A DNA stretch of 64,000 bases from Thermohalobaculum sp039805905. GTDB lineage: Bacteria; Pseudomonadota; Alphaproteobacteria; Rhodobacterales; Rhodobacteraceae. The notes beneath the pieces are model-generated. The model ran no database searches, had not been told where the DNA came from, and saw only the letters and a program-made list of their open reading frames with translations. Positions 33,439 through 44,876 of the stretch are shown piece after piece. The stretch lies in NCBI GenBank assembly GCA_039805905.1, contig JBDIVM010000009.1, positions 1 through 64,000 on the forward strand. Direction: 5' to 3'. How positions within the stretch are numbered: position 1 is the first letter of the stretch; each line of letters opens with the position of its first letter. The position numbers were made by a program, and so were the translations under genes.

Positions 33439-34647
33439 ATGTCCGACAGCAGCAAGCGGCTGGACCTTCGGTTCGGCGCATTTGCCTGTTCCGTTCAGGG
33501 TTTCGAGGATCCGGTGCAGCCGGTCCAGCAGGTGCTGCGGGCGCTCCAGACCATGCTTGAGGAGACGCCGGATCTGGCCGGTGCGGGAATCGCCTTCGAC
33601 GCCGAGGCGATCGAGCAGCTTGCACAGGAAGTCGCGCGCCGGGCCGACCTGGCCGAGTCGAATGTCGAGATCACGCCGGGACTGATCATCGTCCATCATG
33701 GCGACGGCCGGTCCCAGGCTGCCGCGGAATCTGAGCCGGCCGAGGACGAGAGCTGGGACCGGCCCGTGCTGCGATCGGACCGGCTGCGGTCGGGCAGCCT
33801 CCGCGCATCGGCACCGCAGGACGACGCCGCGTTTGACGCACCCGACGAGGCGCCATCGTCCGAGGGCGCCGCCGAGGGTTATGTCAACATCTTTGCGCCG
33901 CGCGCCGCAGCTCACACCAACGGCCGCTCCATGTTCAGCGGTGACGCCGGCGAGGCGGACGGCTATCCGGACGCTGCGGCGGAGACGGGGCCTGCCGCCG
34001 GGGATGACGATCCGCTCGAGGCGCGTCTCGGACGGCTGGCCGAGGAGGTGGGACTGTCCCGCGATATCCTGCGTGCAGGCGGCGACTACTCGGAGGGAGA
34101 GGCGCCTGGCAGCGGCCTCAACATCTTCACCTCCGGCGGGGACAGCGACGATCACTCGGAGTCGCTCAACCTCTTCTCGGACCCGACCGAATCCGACACC
34201 CGGGAATCCGGCGGGGACGCGTATGATGCCGGGCCCGGCCGCTCCGGCGACACCGCGCTCACCAGGTTCGACCTCCGCTCGCGGCTGGCCGACCCGATGA
34301 GCCCGCCGCCCGAGGAACCGGAGCCGGAACCCGAGGAGGTGCCGGAGGTCGCTGCCGCCGAGCCCTACACCGCCGAGAAGCTTGCCAAGGCGGCCCACGC
34401 CAAGACGGTGGAGGATCTGATCGTGTGCTCCGCGGCATGGATGGTGCTGATGAGAGGCCAGACCAAGTTCGGGCGGCGCGACGTGCTGGAGGTATTCGAC
34501 AAGCTGCCCGGCGACCATCCGACAACACTCGAGGCAAAGATCAAGGGCTTCGGCAAGGCGGTGCGCAACGGCCACCTGATCGCGATCACCGACGGCGTGT
34601 TCGGCATCTCGCGCAGCGACCTCGAGGACTTCCAGCGGCTGCTCTAG
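33439..34647 (+). CDS. Acidic, largely disordered protein with three NIF/NLF motifs
   Basis: 402 residues from ATG 33439, with GGAAGGG 6 nt upstream. The N-terminus (residues 8-70, LDLRFGAFACSVQGFEDPVQ and a helix) resembles the conserved N-terminal domain of a Rhodobacterales hypothetical family I recall (FSCTLEGFDD type). Residues 90-310 are acidic and low-complexity. They contain three short motifs, VNIF (149-152), LNIF (227-230) and LNLF (243-246), plus a Pro/Glu run (PPPEEPEPEPEE). Residues 310-402 form a compact helical, winged-helix-like domain (AKTVEDLIVCSAAWMVLMRG, FGRRDVLEVFDKLPGDHPTT). The layout, two domains joined by a linker with repeated binding motifs, suggests a scaffold. Function unknown. 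Confidence 0.75.
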   Translation: MSDSSKRLDLRFGAFACSVQGFEDPVQPVQQVLRALQTMLEETPDLAGAGIAFDAEAIEQLAQEVARRADLAESNVEITPGLIIVHHGDGRSQAAAESEPAEDESWDRPVLRSDRLRSGSLRASAPQDDAAFDAPDEAPSSEGAAEGYVNIFAPRAAAHTNGRSMFSGDAGEADGYPDAAAETGPAAGDDDPLEARLGRLAEEVGLSRDILRAGGDYSEGEAPGSGLNIFTSGGDSDDHSESLNLFSDPTESDTRESGGDAYDAGPGRSGDTALTRFDLRSRLADPMSPPPEEPEPEPEEVPEVAAAEPYTAEKLAKAAHAKTVEDLIVCSAAWMVLMRGQTKFGRRDVLEVFDKLPGDHPTTLEAKIKGFGKAVRNGHLIAITDGVFGISRSDLEDFQRLL

Positions 34648-34913
34648 CGGCCGGCACCCTCGCGTTCGCTCGCACTCGGGCGCGAGCCCCGATCGACCTC
34701 TCTCCCGGCATCCGGATCGGGGCGTCCGATGCCTCGGAAGACGCGGCGGAACGGCAGCGCCCAGAGGATGCCGAGCCCGGCATAGATCGCAACCTCGAGG
34801 ACGATCCCTGGCCGCTCGAACCAGCCCGTCACGGTCACGGCCGCCGCCACGTAGAGCGGCATCCAGACGACGAGCAGGAACAGCGCCAGCCTGCGCCTCG
34901 TGCGGTACTCCAT
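34644..34913 (-). CDS. DUF2842 membrane protein
   Basis: 89 residues. A basic start (MEYRTRRRLALF) leads into two helices, LALFLLVVWMPLYVAAAVTV and GIVLEVAIYAGLGILWALPF, then the RVFRGIGRPDPDA ending typical of DUF2842. The last 18 residues are an extra polar tail. The family is alphaproteobacterial, of unknown function. It lies 13 bp downstream of purA, so it is probably cotranscribed with it. Its stop overlaps the convergent 33439 gene by 4 bp. Confidence 0.85.
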   Translation of the reverse strand: MEYRTRRRLALFLLVVWMPLYVAAAVTVTGWFERPGIVLEVAIYAGLGILWALPFRRVFRGIGRPDPDAGREVDRGSRPSASEREGAGR

Positions 34914-34926
34914 CGCCCGTCCCCAG

Positions 34927-36219
<1,293 letters not shown>

Positions 36220-36347
36220 GCACGCGTCTCCCGAGATGACGCGCCCTTATAGGAAAACCCGGCCGGTCGCGAAAGGAGCAAATCGGCGCGTATGGCGCGG
36301 ATCAGCGGCCGCCCGCCGACTCCGCCGCGGACACGTTTGGTGCGGCT

Positions 36348-37316
36348 TCAGACGACGACGCTCGGACGCCGCGCACCCTCGATCCGCGGACGGCCCAGGC
36401 CGGCGATGTTGTCCTCGCCATCGACTGCCCGGGCGAGGTCGAACGCCACACCGCGCGCATCCTCGGATATGCCGACGAGGGAATCGCCGAGCCCGGTGCG
36501 CAGCCGGGCCAGCAGCGCTTGCGCCCCCTCGAGCCAGTGGCCCTCGGGCAGTCGGCCAGCGAGCGCCCGGTGAAACTCCATCACGCGCCGCTCGGCCGCC
36601 TCGCGGAACTCGCGGATCGCGCCCGACTTCTCGCGCAGGATCGCATTGCCGACTCCGGCGAGATAGCTCTGGGCGGCCATGTTGTTCGAGGCCTGGTCGG
36701 CATAGCTGTAGAGCGGCCACTGGAACGGCGACGAGCCGGGGGCGGTGCCGCTCGGAAAGGCCACGGTGCCGTTGTTGAGATGCAGCAGCACCGGATCGAG
36801 GTTGCCGGGCGGCTGGGCGACCACGATGCTGAAGTCGCCAGAGATGTCGATGAACTCGGCATCTCCGAGATCGCGGCAGATCGCGAGTGCCGCGCGCAGC
36901 AGCGCGATCTCGTGCCGCCCGACGCTCCGCCGCTGTGCCACCGACGTCTCCTGCCCGCTGCCAAGACCGCTGCGGTGGAAGGCGAGCACCACCTCGCCGG
37001 CGCGCTCGTTCGCGCGTTCGGCCAGCTCCATCAGCGCATGCGGGACCGATTCATGGAAGCCTGAGACCAGATGATGCTTCTCGCCACCGGGCCTCGCCTC
37101 GGCCACCTCGACATTCACTGTATAGGCCGGGAACGCCTCGCCGCCGCTCGCCGCAAGATGGCGCGAGAGGCAGCGGTCGAAGTCCGTGTAGACGTTGCGG
37201 CAGACCGTCTGGCTGATGCGGAACTCGTGGCCGTTGTGCGTCTCGTCATGGACCACGCGGAGCACGGGCAGCGACTGGAGGCACGGCTCGATAAAGCTGT
37301 GGAAGAAGCGATTCAT
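36348..37316 (-). CDS. Hypothetical protein, unknown family
   Basis: 322 residues from ATG 37316 (ATG 37331 would add five). It has no signal or membrane segment. The sequence is protein-like throughout: TYTVNVEVAEA, LMELAERANERAGEVVLAFHRSG, then EFIDISGDFSIVVAQPPGNLDPVLLHLNN, SYADQASNNMAAQSYLAGVG and a C-terminal helix RRVMEFHRALAGRLPEGHW. Mixed alpha/beta and probably cytosolic. I do not recognise the family; HisZ, a frequent purA neighbour, was considered but the class II synthetase motifs are absent. It lies upstream of purA on the same strand. Confidence 0.72.
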   Translation of the reverse strand: MNRFFHSFIEPCLQSLPVLRVVHDETHNGHEFRISQTVCRNVYTDFDRCLSRHLAASGGEAFPAYTVNVEVAEARPGGEKHHLVSGFHESVPHALMELAERANERAGEVVLAFHRSGLGSGQETSVAQRRSVGRHEIALLRAALAICRDLGDAEFIDISGDFSIVVAQPPGNLDPVLLHLNNGTVAFPSGTAPGSSPFQWPLYSYADQASNNMAAQSYLAGVGNAILREKSGAIREFREAAERRVMEFHRALAGRLPEGHWLEGAQALLARLRTGLGDSLVGISEDARGVAFDLARAVDGEDNIAGLGRPRIEGARRPSVVV

Positions 37317-37640
37317 GTGCGGTTCGCCCATCCCCCCGGCCCGCAGCCTGTCCTGCCGTCCGGCGCTCGTGAATGCGTCCCGGACATCTGATCACGATTC
37401 ACATGGTGTCATCGCGGCGGGCCTGCCGCATTTCGGACATGTTTCTCAGATCTGCAAGTGTATGAAATATAATCGTAATACCCTAGTCTGCCCGGACGCC
37501 TGAATGGCCAGGCACAGCCGGCCACAACCAGCCCCGCACATGCCCAGTCAGCAACACAATCCCCGCGCGAGCAGAGCCGGGTGGCGGTGCCGAATCAGCC
37601 CGCGCACAACCAAGCCGCGGCCGACGCCGTTGCCCGCGGA
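37317..37640. other. Intergenic region, AT-rich with a TATAAT
   Basis: 324 bp. The segment 37385-37490 is AT-rich. TATAAT occurs at 37468-37473 on the plus strand, but no plus-strand gene follows, so it may be chance or drive an untranslated RNA. The promoter of the minus-strand 36348-37316 gene is probably within this stretch. No open frame is supported. Confidence 0.35.
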
Positions 37641-37883
37641 TCAGAGCCGCTTGTGGGTGCCGTCGCAGATCGGCTTCCGGGCCGAGTTCTTGCAGCCGCA
37701 GAACCAGACCGGACCGGCTTTCTCGGCGGTGTACTTCACCGGCACGATCGAGGTCGGCTTGTGGCTGCCGTCGCAGAACGGCTGGCGCTGCGAACGCCCG
37801 CAGGCACACCAGAAATAGGTCTTGCCGGCCTCGACCTCGACCTGGAACGGGGCCTTTTGCGCGATCTGCGGGGTGTCGTTCAT
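37641..37883 (-). CDS. Twin CDGSH iron-sulfur protein
   Basis: 80 residues from ATG 37883, with GAGGAGG 6 nt upstream. Two CDGSH zinc-finger-type motifs are complete: CACGRSQRQPFCDGSH and CGCKNSARKPICDGTH. Each has the three Cys and one His that hold a redox-active [2Fe-2S] cluster. Between them is TSIVPVKYTAEKAGPVWF. Bacterial tandem-CDGSH proteins of this size are soluble and their role (redox, cluster transfer) is unsettled. It stands alone. Very high confidence in family. Confidence 0.93.
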   Translation of the reverse strand: MNDTPQIAQKAPFQVEVEAGKTYFWCACGRSQRQPFCDGSHKPTSIVPVKYTAEKAGPVWFCGCKNSARKPICDGTHKRL

Positions 37884-38065
37884 TGTGATCCTCCTCAATT
37901 GTCCGAGGCGACAGGATGGGTTGCGCCGCGCCGCCGTCAAGCCCGCCACCCTGCAGACCGGACCCTCCAGACACGGTATCGAGGAGGTACGGCAGGCCGG
38001 ACGATACCAGATGCGTGCAGGCCACTGGCCAGACACGGTTCGACGCCTGCCCGTCTTAAAGGAAG

Positions 38066-38842
38066 ATGATGCTGTCCGGGACGATTGTCCTTGTCGCCGG
38101 AATGCGGGCCTGGCTCTCTTCCCCTTCCGCGCATGCGGACGATGCATGGTCGTTCACCGTCGCCCCCTGTGACTGCATGGCCGGCCTCTCGGGCGACGTG
38201 GCAACCCTGCCCGACCTGCCGGAGGCAGAGATCGACCTTTCGTTCAGGCACGTTCTGGGAGACCCTCGACCTCACCGCCTTCGTCGCCGGCGAGGCCCGC
38301 CACGGCAAGTCTTTCCTGCTCGGCGACATCTCCTGCGCGGATATCTCGGACTCTTCCCGGACACCCGACAATCTCTTCGGCAAGGGCACGCTCAAGGCAA
38401 CGACGTTCGCCGGCACGCTTGCAGCCGGGTACATGGTCTATGCGGTCGATGATGATGGCCGCCTTCAGGTCGCCGCCATGGGCGGCGCCCGGATCTGGTC
38501 GATCGGCACCACGCTGACGCTGTCGGCAGGCCAGCTGCCAGCGGCGCGCGTCTCTGACGACACGACCTTCGTCGATCCGGTCGTCGGTGGCAGCTTCAGC
38601 TACAGGCTGTCTCCCCGGTGGACGCTCCCCGGTGGACACTCGCGAGTGCGGCCTCTGTCGGCGGGTTCGGCGCCGCCGCCGATCTCGAACGGGGACTGAC
38701 CGCCACGCTCGGCTACCGCATCGGCGAGAGCTGGGGTGCGGTCTCGGGTTTCCGCGCCCTGTCGGTCGACTATGACAGGAACGGCTTCGTCTACGACACG
38801 ACCCAGCACGGGCCGCTGCTGGGCGCCCATTTCAAGTTCTGA
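38066..38842 (+). pseudogene. Outer-membrane beta-barrel protein gene with two frameshifts
   Basis: Three frames together rebuild one protein of about 250 residues. Frame 1 from ATG 38066 has a signal-like start, then DDAWSFTVAPCDCMAGLSGD and EAEIDLSF. Frame 2 runs from about 38250 (ETLDLTAFVAGEARHGKSFL, then GYMVYAVDDDGRLQVAAMGGARIW and SYRLSPRWTL). Frame 3 runs from about 38625 (PRWTLASAASVGGFG to GFVYDTTQHGPLLGAHFKF, with the final aromatic residue of outer-membrane barrels). The second shift coincides with a 14-bp tandem duplication at 38611-38638, which encodes PRWTL twice. The first is a small indel near 38250. The family is a conserved alphaproteobacterial porin-like barrel. The gene is inactive unless the sequence has errors. 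Confidence 0.8.
38611..38638 (+). repeat. 14-bp tandem duplication causing a frameshift
   Basis: CTCCCCGGTGGACG (38611-38624) is followed by CTCCCCGGTGGACA (38625-38638), identical at 13 of 14 positions. Fourteen is not a multiple of three, so the duplication changes the frame of the barrel gene. Removing one copy rejoins SPRWTL to ASAASVGGFG. Confidence 0.85.
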
Positions 38843-38950
38843 CGCCGCTGCCTCGCGACGCGGGCGGCGATGTCCGGACCTGATGCTGCGCGGCCCGGCG
38901 GGATCCGCGGTTCCGGTGCCGGACTGCGTCCGCCCGCTCCTAACCCCGGA

Positions 38951-39166
38951 TCACGCCGCGTGGCTGTGGCTCATCTGGGACACCATCCCAGCGAGACGCA
39001 CCATCGCCTTGCGTCCCGGCTCGATGCACAGGAACGCGCAGACATAGGCCAGATAGACCATCGCCGACGAGGTCAGGAAGTCCCCGGCCGACGCCGCGGC
39101 GGCCATGCTCAGCCCCAGCCCGAAAGGCGCAACGTAATGGCTGACGATGTTCGGCAGTCTTTCCAT
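38951..39166 (-). CDS. Small two-helix membrane protein
   Basis: 71 residues from ATG 39166, with GGAG 7 nt upstream. Segments VSHYVAPFGLGLSMAAAASAG and AMVYLAYVCAFLCIE are hydrophobic. The ending is GRKAMVRLAGMVSQMSHSHAA, with a His-rich C-terminus. Its layout (helix, helix, basic GRK) is looser than that of the 9-14 kb microproteins and I do not count it in that family. No known family. It is convergent with the barrel pseudogene and about 157 bp from serA's end. Confidence 0.6.
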   Translation of the reverse strand: MERLPNIVSHYVAPFGLGLSMAAAASAGDFLTSSAMVYLAYVCAFLCIEPGRKAMVRLAGMVSQMSHSHAA

Positions 39167-39323
39167 CTCCGGTCTCCACCCCAATGTTCGCTCCCAGGGT
39201 CAGATAACCGCACCGGAATGGCACAATCGTGAGCAGACTTGGGTCATTGCGTGGGGAATCTGGCCCGGAATGAGGCAGCGCGGTCCGGTCATTGCCCGGT
39301 CTCTCCCGGCCGCGGGCAGCGGC

Positions 39324-40916
39324 TCAGAATGCCAGCGCCCGCGCCTCGCGCACCTGGGGCAGCGCCCGGATCTCGGCCAGCACCTGCGGCGAGATCGGCT
39401 CGTCCACCCCGATCAGCGCGATCGCATCGCCGCCCTTCTCGGCACGGCCGAGGGCGAAGGTGGCGATGTTGATCGCGAGGTCCCCGAGCCGCGAGCCGAG
39501 GGCGCCGATATAGCCCGGCACGTCGCTGTTGCGGGTATAGAGCATGTAGCGCTGCGGCTCGGCCTCGAGGTCGATCCCCCGGATCTGGATGAAGCGCGGC
39601 CTGCCGTTCGAGAAGATCGTCGCCGCCACGCTGCGGGTCTTGGCCGGAGTGCGGACGACGAGCCGCATGTAGGAGCCATAGGCGCCCTGGGCGTCCTTGC
39701 GGGTTTCGGCGATGCTGATCCCGCGCTCGCGCGCCATGATGGGCGCCGAAACCATGTTGACCACGCCCTCACCCATCTGCGGCGTCAGCAGCGCCGCAGT
39801 CAGCGCAGCGGTGAGCGGCTTGCGGTTGATCTCGCCCACCCGGCCCACATACTCGATCTCGATTGCCTCGATCGCCTCCTCGGTGAGCTGGCCGGCGAAG
39901 CCGCCGAGGACTTCGGCCACCCGGCACCAGGGGCGCAGGATCGGGGCCTCCTCGGCCGTGATCGAAGGGGCGTTGATCGCGTTCTGGATTGCGCCGTGCA
40001 GCAGGAAATCCGACATCTGATCGGCGATCTGGAGGGCGACGTTCTCCTGTGCCTCGCTGGTTGCCGCGCCGAGATGGGGCGTCACCACGACCGTGTCGAG
40101 GCCGAACAGCACGTTCTCCCTCGCCGGCTCGACGGCAAACACGTCGAAGGCGGCGCCGGCGAGCCGGCCCGACTTGAGCGCCGCGGCCACCGCCGCCTCG
40201 TCCACCAGCCCGCCCCGGGCACAGTTGATCAGCCGCGCGCCCGGCTTCATGCCGGCGATCCGCTCGGCCGACAGGATGTTGGCAGTCTTGTCGGTCTTCG
40301 GCAGGTGCAGCGACACGAAGTCCGCCCGCGCCAGCAGCTCGTCGAGGTCGTCGAGCTTCTCGACGCCGAGTTCGCGGGCGCGCGGTTCCGAGAGGAACGG
40401 ATCGTAGGCGATCACCTTCATCTTCAGCCCGACGGCGCGGCTGGCGACCACCGAGCCGATATTGCCGCAGCCGATCAGCCCCAGCGTCTTGCCGGTGATC
40501 TCGACTCCCATGAACCGCGACTTCTCCCACTTGCCCGCATGGGTCGAGGCATTGGCCTGCGGGATCTGGCGGGCGACGGCAAACATCATGGCGATGGCGT
40601 GCTCGGCGGTGGTGATCGAGTTGCCGAAAGGCGTGTTCATCACGACGATGCCCCGGGTCGAGGCGGCGGCGAGGTCGATGTTGTCGACCCCGATCCCGGC
40701 CCGGCCGATGACCTTGAGCCTGGTCGCCCGGGCAATGATCTCGGCGGTTGCCTTGGTGGCCGACCGGACCGCAAGGCCATCATAGCCGCCGATCACCTCG
40801 GCGAGGCGGGCGGTGTCCTTTCCGAGCTCTGGCCGGAAGTCGGCCTCGATACCGCGATCACGGAAGATCGCTACCGCCTGTTCGGAAAGCTCGTCGGAGA
40901 TCAAGACCTTGGGCAT
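39324..40916 (-). CDS. serA: D-3-phosphoglycerate dehydrogenase
   Basis: 530 residues, the long three-domain form. The substrate-binding domain is followed by the NAD-binding domain with LGLIGCGNIGSVVA and the catalytic Arg (INCARGGLVDE), Glu, and His in VVTPHLGAAT. An intervening ASB domain and a C-terminal ACT domain (AEPQRYMLYTRNSDVPGYIGALG) follow, the latter implying allosteric control, usually by L-serine. It oxidises 3-phosphoglycerate to 3-phosphohydroxypyruvate, the first step of serine synthesis. It is downstream of serC on the same strand (111 bp gap), so the two steps are likely cotranscribed. Confidence 0.96.
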   Translation of the reverse strand: MPKVLISDELSEQAVAIFRDRGIEADFRPELGKDTARLAEVIGGYDGLAVRSATKATAEIIARATRLKVIGRAGIGVDNIDLAAASTRGIVVMNTPFGNSITTAEHAIAMMFAVARQIPQANASTHAGKWEKSRFMGVEITGKTLGLIGCGNIGSVVASRAVGLKMKVIAYDPFLSEPRARELGVEKLDDLDELLARADFVSLHLPKTDKTANILSAERIAGMKPGARLINCARGGLVDEAAVAAALKSGRLAGAAFDVFAVEPARENVLFGLDTVVVTPHLGAATSEAQENVALQIADQMSDFLLHGAIQNAINAPSITAEEAPILRPWCRVAEVLGGFAGQLTEEAIEAIEIEYVGRVGEINRKPLTAALTAALLTPQMGEGVVNMVSAPIMARERGISIAETRKDAQGAYGSYMRLVVRTPAKTRSVAATIFSNGRPRFIQIRGIDLEAEPQRYMLYTRNSDVPGYIGALGSRLGDLAINIATFALGRAEKGGDAIALIGVDEPISPQVLAEIRALPQVREARALAF

Positions 40917-41027
40917 CGGATCCTTCCTTGTCGCGCGGGCGCCGCAACCGGGCGGCGCCGAGTGTCTGCTGTGGATCGCCTGGCAGCCCCTCCCCCGTTC
41001 CGGGGGCGGGGCAGGGAAGGGACCGGC

Positions 41028-42203
41028 TCAGGCCGCCAGCCGCTCGGCCTTCGCTGCGGCGAAGGCCCAGTCGAGCCAGGGCGTCAGTGCCCGGATGTCG
41101 GCGGTCTCGACCGTGGCGCCGCACCAGACGCGGAGCCCCGGAGGCGCGTCGCGGTGGCCGCCGACGTCATAGGCGGCCCCCTCGGACTCCAGCAGCGCGA
41201 CCATGCGCCTGACGAAGGCGCGCCGGGCGGCCTCATCCATGCGGGCGAAATCCGGGTCCACCAGCTCGAGACAGACCGAGGTGTTCGAGCGGGCGCCGGG
41301 CTCGGTCACGAGATTCCGCACCCAGGCGGTGCGATCGACCCAGCCCTGAAGTGCCGAGAGGTTCGCGTCCGCCCGGGCGAACAGCGCCGGCAGCCCGCCG
41401 ATCCCCTCGGCCCAGCCGAGCGCGTCGACGAAATCGGCGACGCAGAGCATCGAGGGGGTATTGATGGTCTCGCCCTGGAAGATCCCCTCGATCAGAGCGC
41501 CCGCCTTGGTCAGCCGGAAGACCTTCGGCAGCGGCCGGTCGGGGGTGTAGCGCTCCAGCCGCGCGACCGCGCGGGGGCCGAGCACGATCATGCCATGCGC
41601 CGCTTCGCCGCCAAGCGCCTTCTGCCATGAGAAGGTAGTCACATCCAGCTTCGCCCAGTCGAGCGGCTGCGCGAAGGCCGCCGAGGTGGCGTCGCAGATG
41701 GTCAGGCCCGCGCGGTCGGCGGCGATCCAGTCCGCATCCGGCACGCGGGCGCCGGAAGTGGTGCCGTTCCAGGTGAAGACGATGTCCGCATCGCGCCGCA
41801 CGGCGGCGAGATCCGGCAGCGCGCCATACTCCGCCTCGATCACCCGGCAGTCGGCGAGCTTCAGCTGCTTCAGCGCGTCCGTCGCCCAGCCCTTGCCGAA
41901 GCTCTCCCAGACCAGCACGTCGACGGGCCGGGGGCCGAGCAGCGACCACATCGCCATCTCGACCGCGCCGGTGTCCGAGCCCGGCACGATGCCGACCCGG
42001 TAGCCTTCCGGCACGCCGAGCAGCCGGGCGGTGCGGTCGATCGCCTCCCTGATCTGCGCCTTCGGTGCGGCGGCCCGGTGCGAGCGGCCGAGATAGGCCC
42101 GGGTCGCAACGGCTTCGAGCGACCATCCGGGGTGTTTGGCACAGGGACCTGAGGAAAATTCGGGGCGCGCAGGGAAAGCCTGCGGCTTCGGGGGGAACGT
42201 CAT
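41028..42203 (-). CDS. serC: Phosphoserine transaminase
   Basis: 391 residues from ATG 42203, the alphaproteobacterial SerC length. The PLP lysine lies in FSWQKALGGEAAHGM. FSSGPCAKHPGW near the start and VPGSDTGAVEMAMWSLLG (cofactor phosphate) are typical. DGGGHRDAPPGLRVWCG-like residues (VGGHRDAPPGLRVWCG) near the end bind substrate. It makes phosphoserine from phosphohydroxypyruvate and glutamate. It is followed by serA and preceded by a 154-bp gap after glmM that may hold its regulatory leader. Confidence 0.95.
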   Translation of the reverse strand: MTFPPKPQAFPARPEFSSGPCAKHPGWSLEAVATRAYLGRSHRAAAPKAQIREAIDRTARLLGVPEGYRVGIVPGSDTGAVEMAMWSLLGPRPVDVLVWESFGKGWATDALKQLKLADCRVIEAEYGALPDLAAVRRDADIVFTWNGTTSGARVPDADWIAADRAGLTICDATSAAFAQPLDWAKLDVTTFSWQKALGGEAAHGMIVLGPRAVARLERYTPDRPLPKVFRLTKAGALIEGIFQGETINTPSMLCVADFVDALGWAEGIGGLPALFARADANLSALQGWVDRTAWVRNLVTEPGARSNTSVCLELVDPDFARMDEAARRAFVRRMVALLESEGAAYDVGGHRDAPPGLRVWCGATVETADIRALTPWLDWAFAAAKAERLAA

Positions 42204-42357
42204 GCGACGCGCTCCGTCGTCAGGGCGAGGTTCCTGAGCGTGCCGCCGCTCGCCCTTGCCGGCGGCAAACCCGCCGACCAGATAGAGCGCCGCCACGCGG
42301 CCGTCAACGCGGAAAATGTCGCATTCGGGCGCCGCTCCGTCGCTCCGAAGCCACGTT
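42204..42357 (-). promoter_or_regulatory. serC leader region, candidate serC RNA motif
   Basis: 154 bp between glmM and serC on the minus strand. A conserved cis-acting serC RNA motif (leader of serC in alphaproteobacteria) has been described, and this is where it would lie. I cannot match the consensus from memory. The DNA shows a GCCGCC/GGCGGC hairpin and two copies of CGACGGAGCG about 120 bp apart. One frame is open across the whole leader into serC (ECDIFRVDGRVAALYLVGGF, starting GTG 42296 at the earliest), so an N-terminal extension or leader peptide is possible. Confidence 0.35.
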
Positions 42358-43697
<1,340 letters not shown>

Positions 43698-43701
<4 letters not shown>

Positions 43702-44750
43702 ACCGTCTCCTCCCGAGCCTCATCCGCCACGATCGCCTGCCAGACGCCGAGCGCCTCACGGGTCTCCGCCACGTCATGGACGCGCAGGATCTGGATCCCC
43801 TGCGCCAGGCCGGCGAGCCCTGCCGCGATCGATCCGACGCGCCGCCGAGACGGCTCGCCTACGCCCGACAGGGTGCCGATGAAGCGCTTGCGCGAGACGC
43901 CGAGCAGCACCGGGCAGCCCAGCCCGTGGAACAGCGAGAGCCGCCGGATCAGTGCCAGATTGTGCTCGAGCGTCTTGCCGAAGCCGATCCCCGGATCGAC
44001 GGCCAGTCGTGCAAGCGGCACACCCGCCGCCCGGGCGGCGGCGATCCTGAGCTCGAGGAAATCGTAGACGTCGAGCAGCACGTCGCCGTAGCGCGGGTCG
44101 TCCTGCATGGTGCGCGGGTCGCCCAGCGCATGCATCAGGCAGACCGCCGCGAAACGCCGTGCGACCGCCGGGCTCCCGGGGTCATGGCCGAGCGCCGAGA
44201 TGTCGTTGAGCATCGTCGCCCCGGCGGCCAACGCCGCCTCGGCGACCGCCGCCTTGCGGGTGTCGACCGAGACCGGAACGTTGCATCCGGCCGCCTTCAG
44301 CCCGTCCAGCACCGGCAGGATCCGGGCAAGCTCGATGTCGGCCGGCACCGGCTCCGCGCCCGGGCGGGTCGACTCGCCGCCGACATCGAGCATGTCGGCC
44401 CCGGCTTCGACAAGCGCCAGACCGAGCGCGACGGCCGCCTCGGGCGCGAGGTGCCGGCCGCCGTCGGAAAAGCTGTCCGGAGTGACGTTGACCACGCCCA
44501 TGATCCTCGGCCGGTTCATCGCGATTCCCGCCAGCGGCGGGCGCGGAGCCGAGAGCAGCCGGAATGTCTCCGTCTCCTCCGGATGCAGCACTTCGGCCGC
44601 GTCCGCGGGTATGACCTGCGGCGGCTGGTTGCGGCGCAGGACCTCGACCTCGGCAAAGCCGAACAGCCCTCCCGCCAGCGGCCGCGCCCCTGCCCGTCGC
44701 GGCGGGCACGGGATTGGCCTCAGATAGGCGCGGTGAGGATCGGCGGTCAT
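43698..44750 (-). CDS. folP: Dihydropteroate synthase with N-terminal extension
   Basis: 350 residues. The catalytic TIM barrel begins at about residue 80 with IMGVVNVTPDSFSDGG. It continues DMLDVGGESTRPGAE, PVSVDTRKAAVA, LNDISALG, DPGIGFGKTLEHNL and VLLGVSRKRFIG. The 80-residue N-terminal extension (RPIPCPPRRAGARPLAGG, FAEVEVLRR) is characteristic of Rhodobacterales FolP. It condenses pterin pyrophosphate with p-aminobenzoate and is the sulfonamide target. First gene of folP-glmM. ATG 44750 is used; the AT-rich regulatory region of the sulfur operon lies just upstream on the other strand. Confidence 0.94.
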
Positions 44751-44794
44751 GGGCGCGGGATAGCGCGGCAGCCGGAGCAGTGCAACGGAAGCAA

Positions 44795-44876
44795 TTTATA
44801 CACTAAAACAATGTTGTTTATTCATGGATAAATTTTTTTATGTGAATTATTGCCTACCCACTTTATACACGCTAAA
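44795..44876 (+). promoter_or_regulatory. Operator-like repeats before the sulfur operon
   Basis: TTTATACACTAAA (44795-44807) recurs as TTTATACACGCTAAA (44862-44876), 67 bp downstream. Beside the first copy is a 6-bp inverted repeat AAACAA-TG-TTGTTT (44806-44819). The second copy lies across the candidate -35/-10 spacer. The region is far more AT-rich than the genes. Binding by a sulfur-status regulator is inferred. Confidence 0.45.

Noticed and set aside
37468..37473. Perfect TATAAT as promoter of a plus-strand gene
   Set aside because: No acceptable -35 at 16-18 bp and no plus-strand gene follows; the downstream frame is antisense to the CDGSH gene.
38951..39166. Seventh member of the island microprotein family
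   Set aside because: Two helices but no Gly-x-Arg turn between them, a basic region at the C-terminus instead, and it is 25 kb away.
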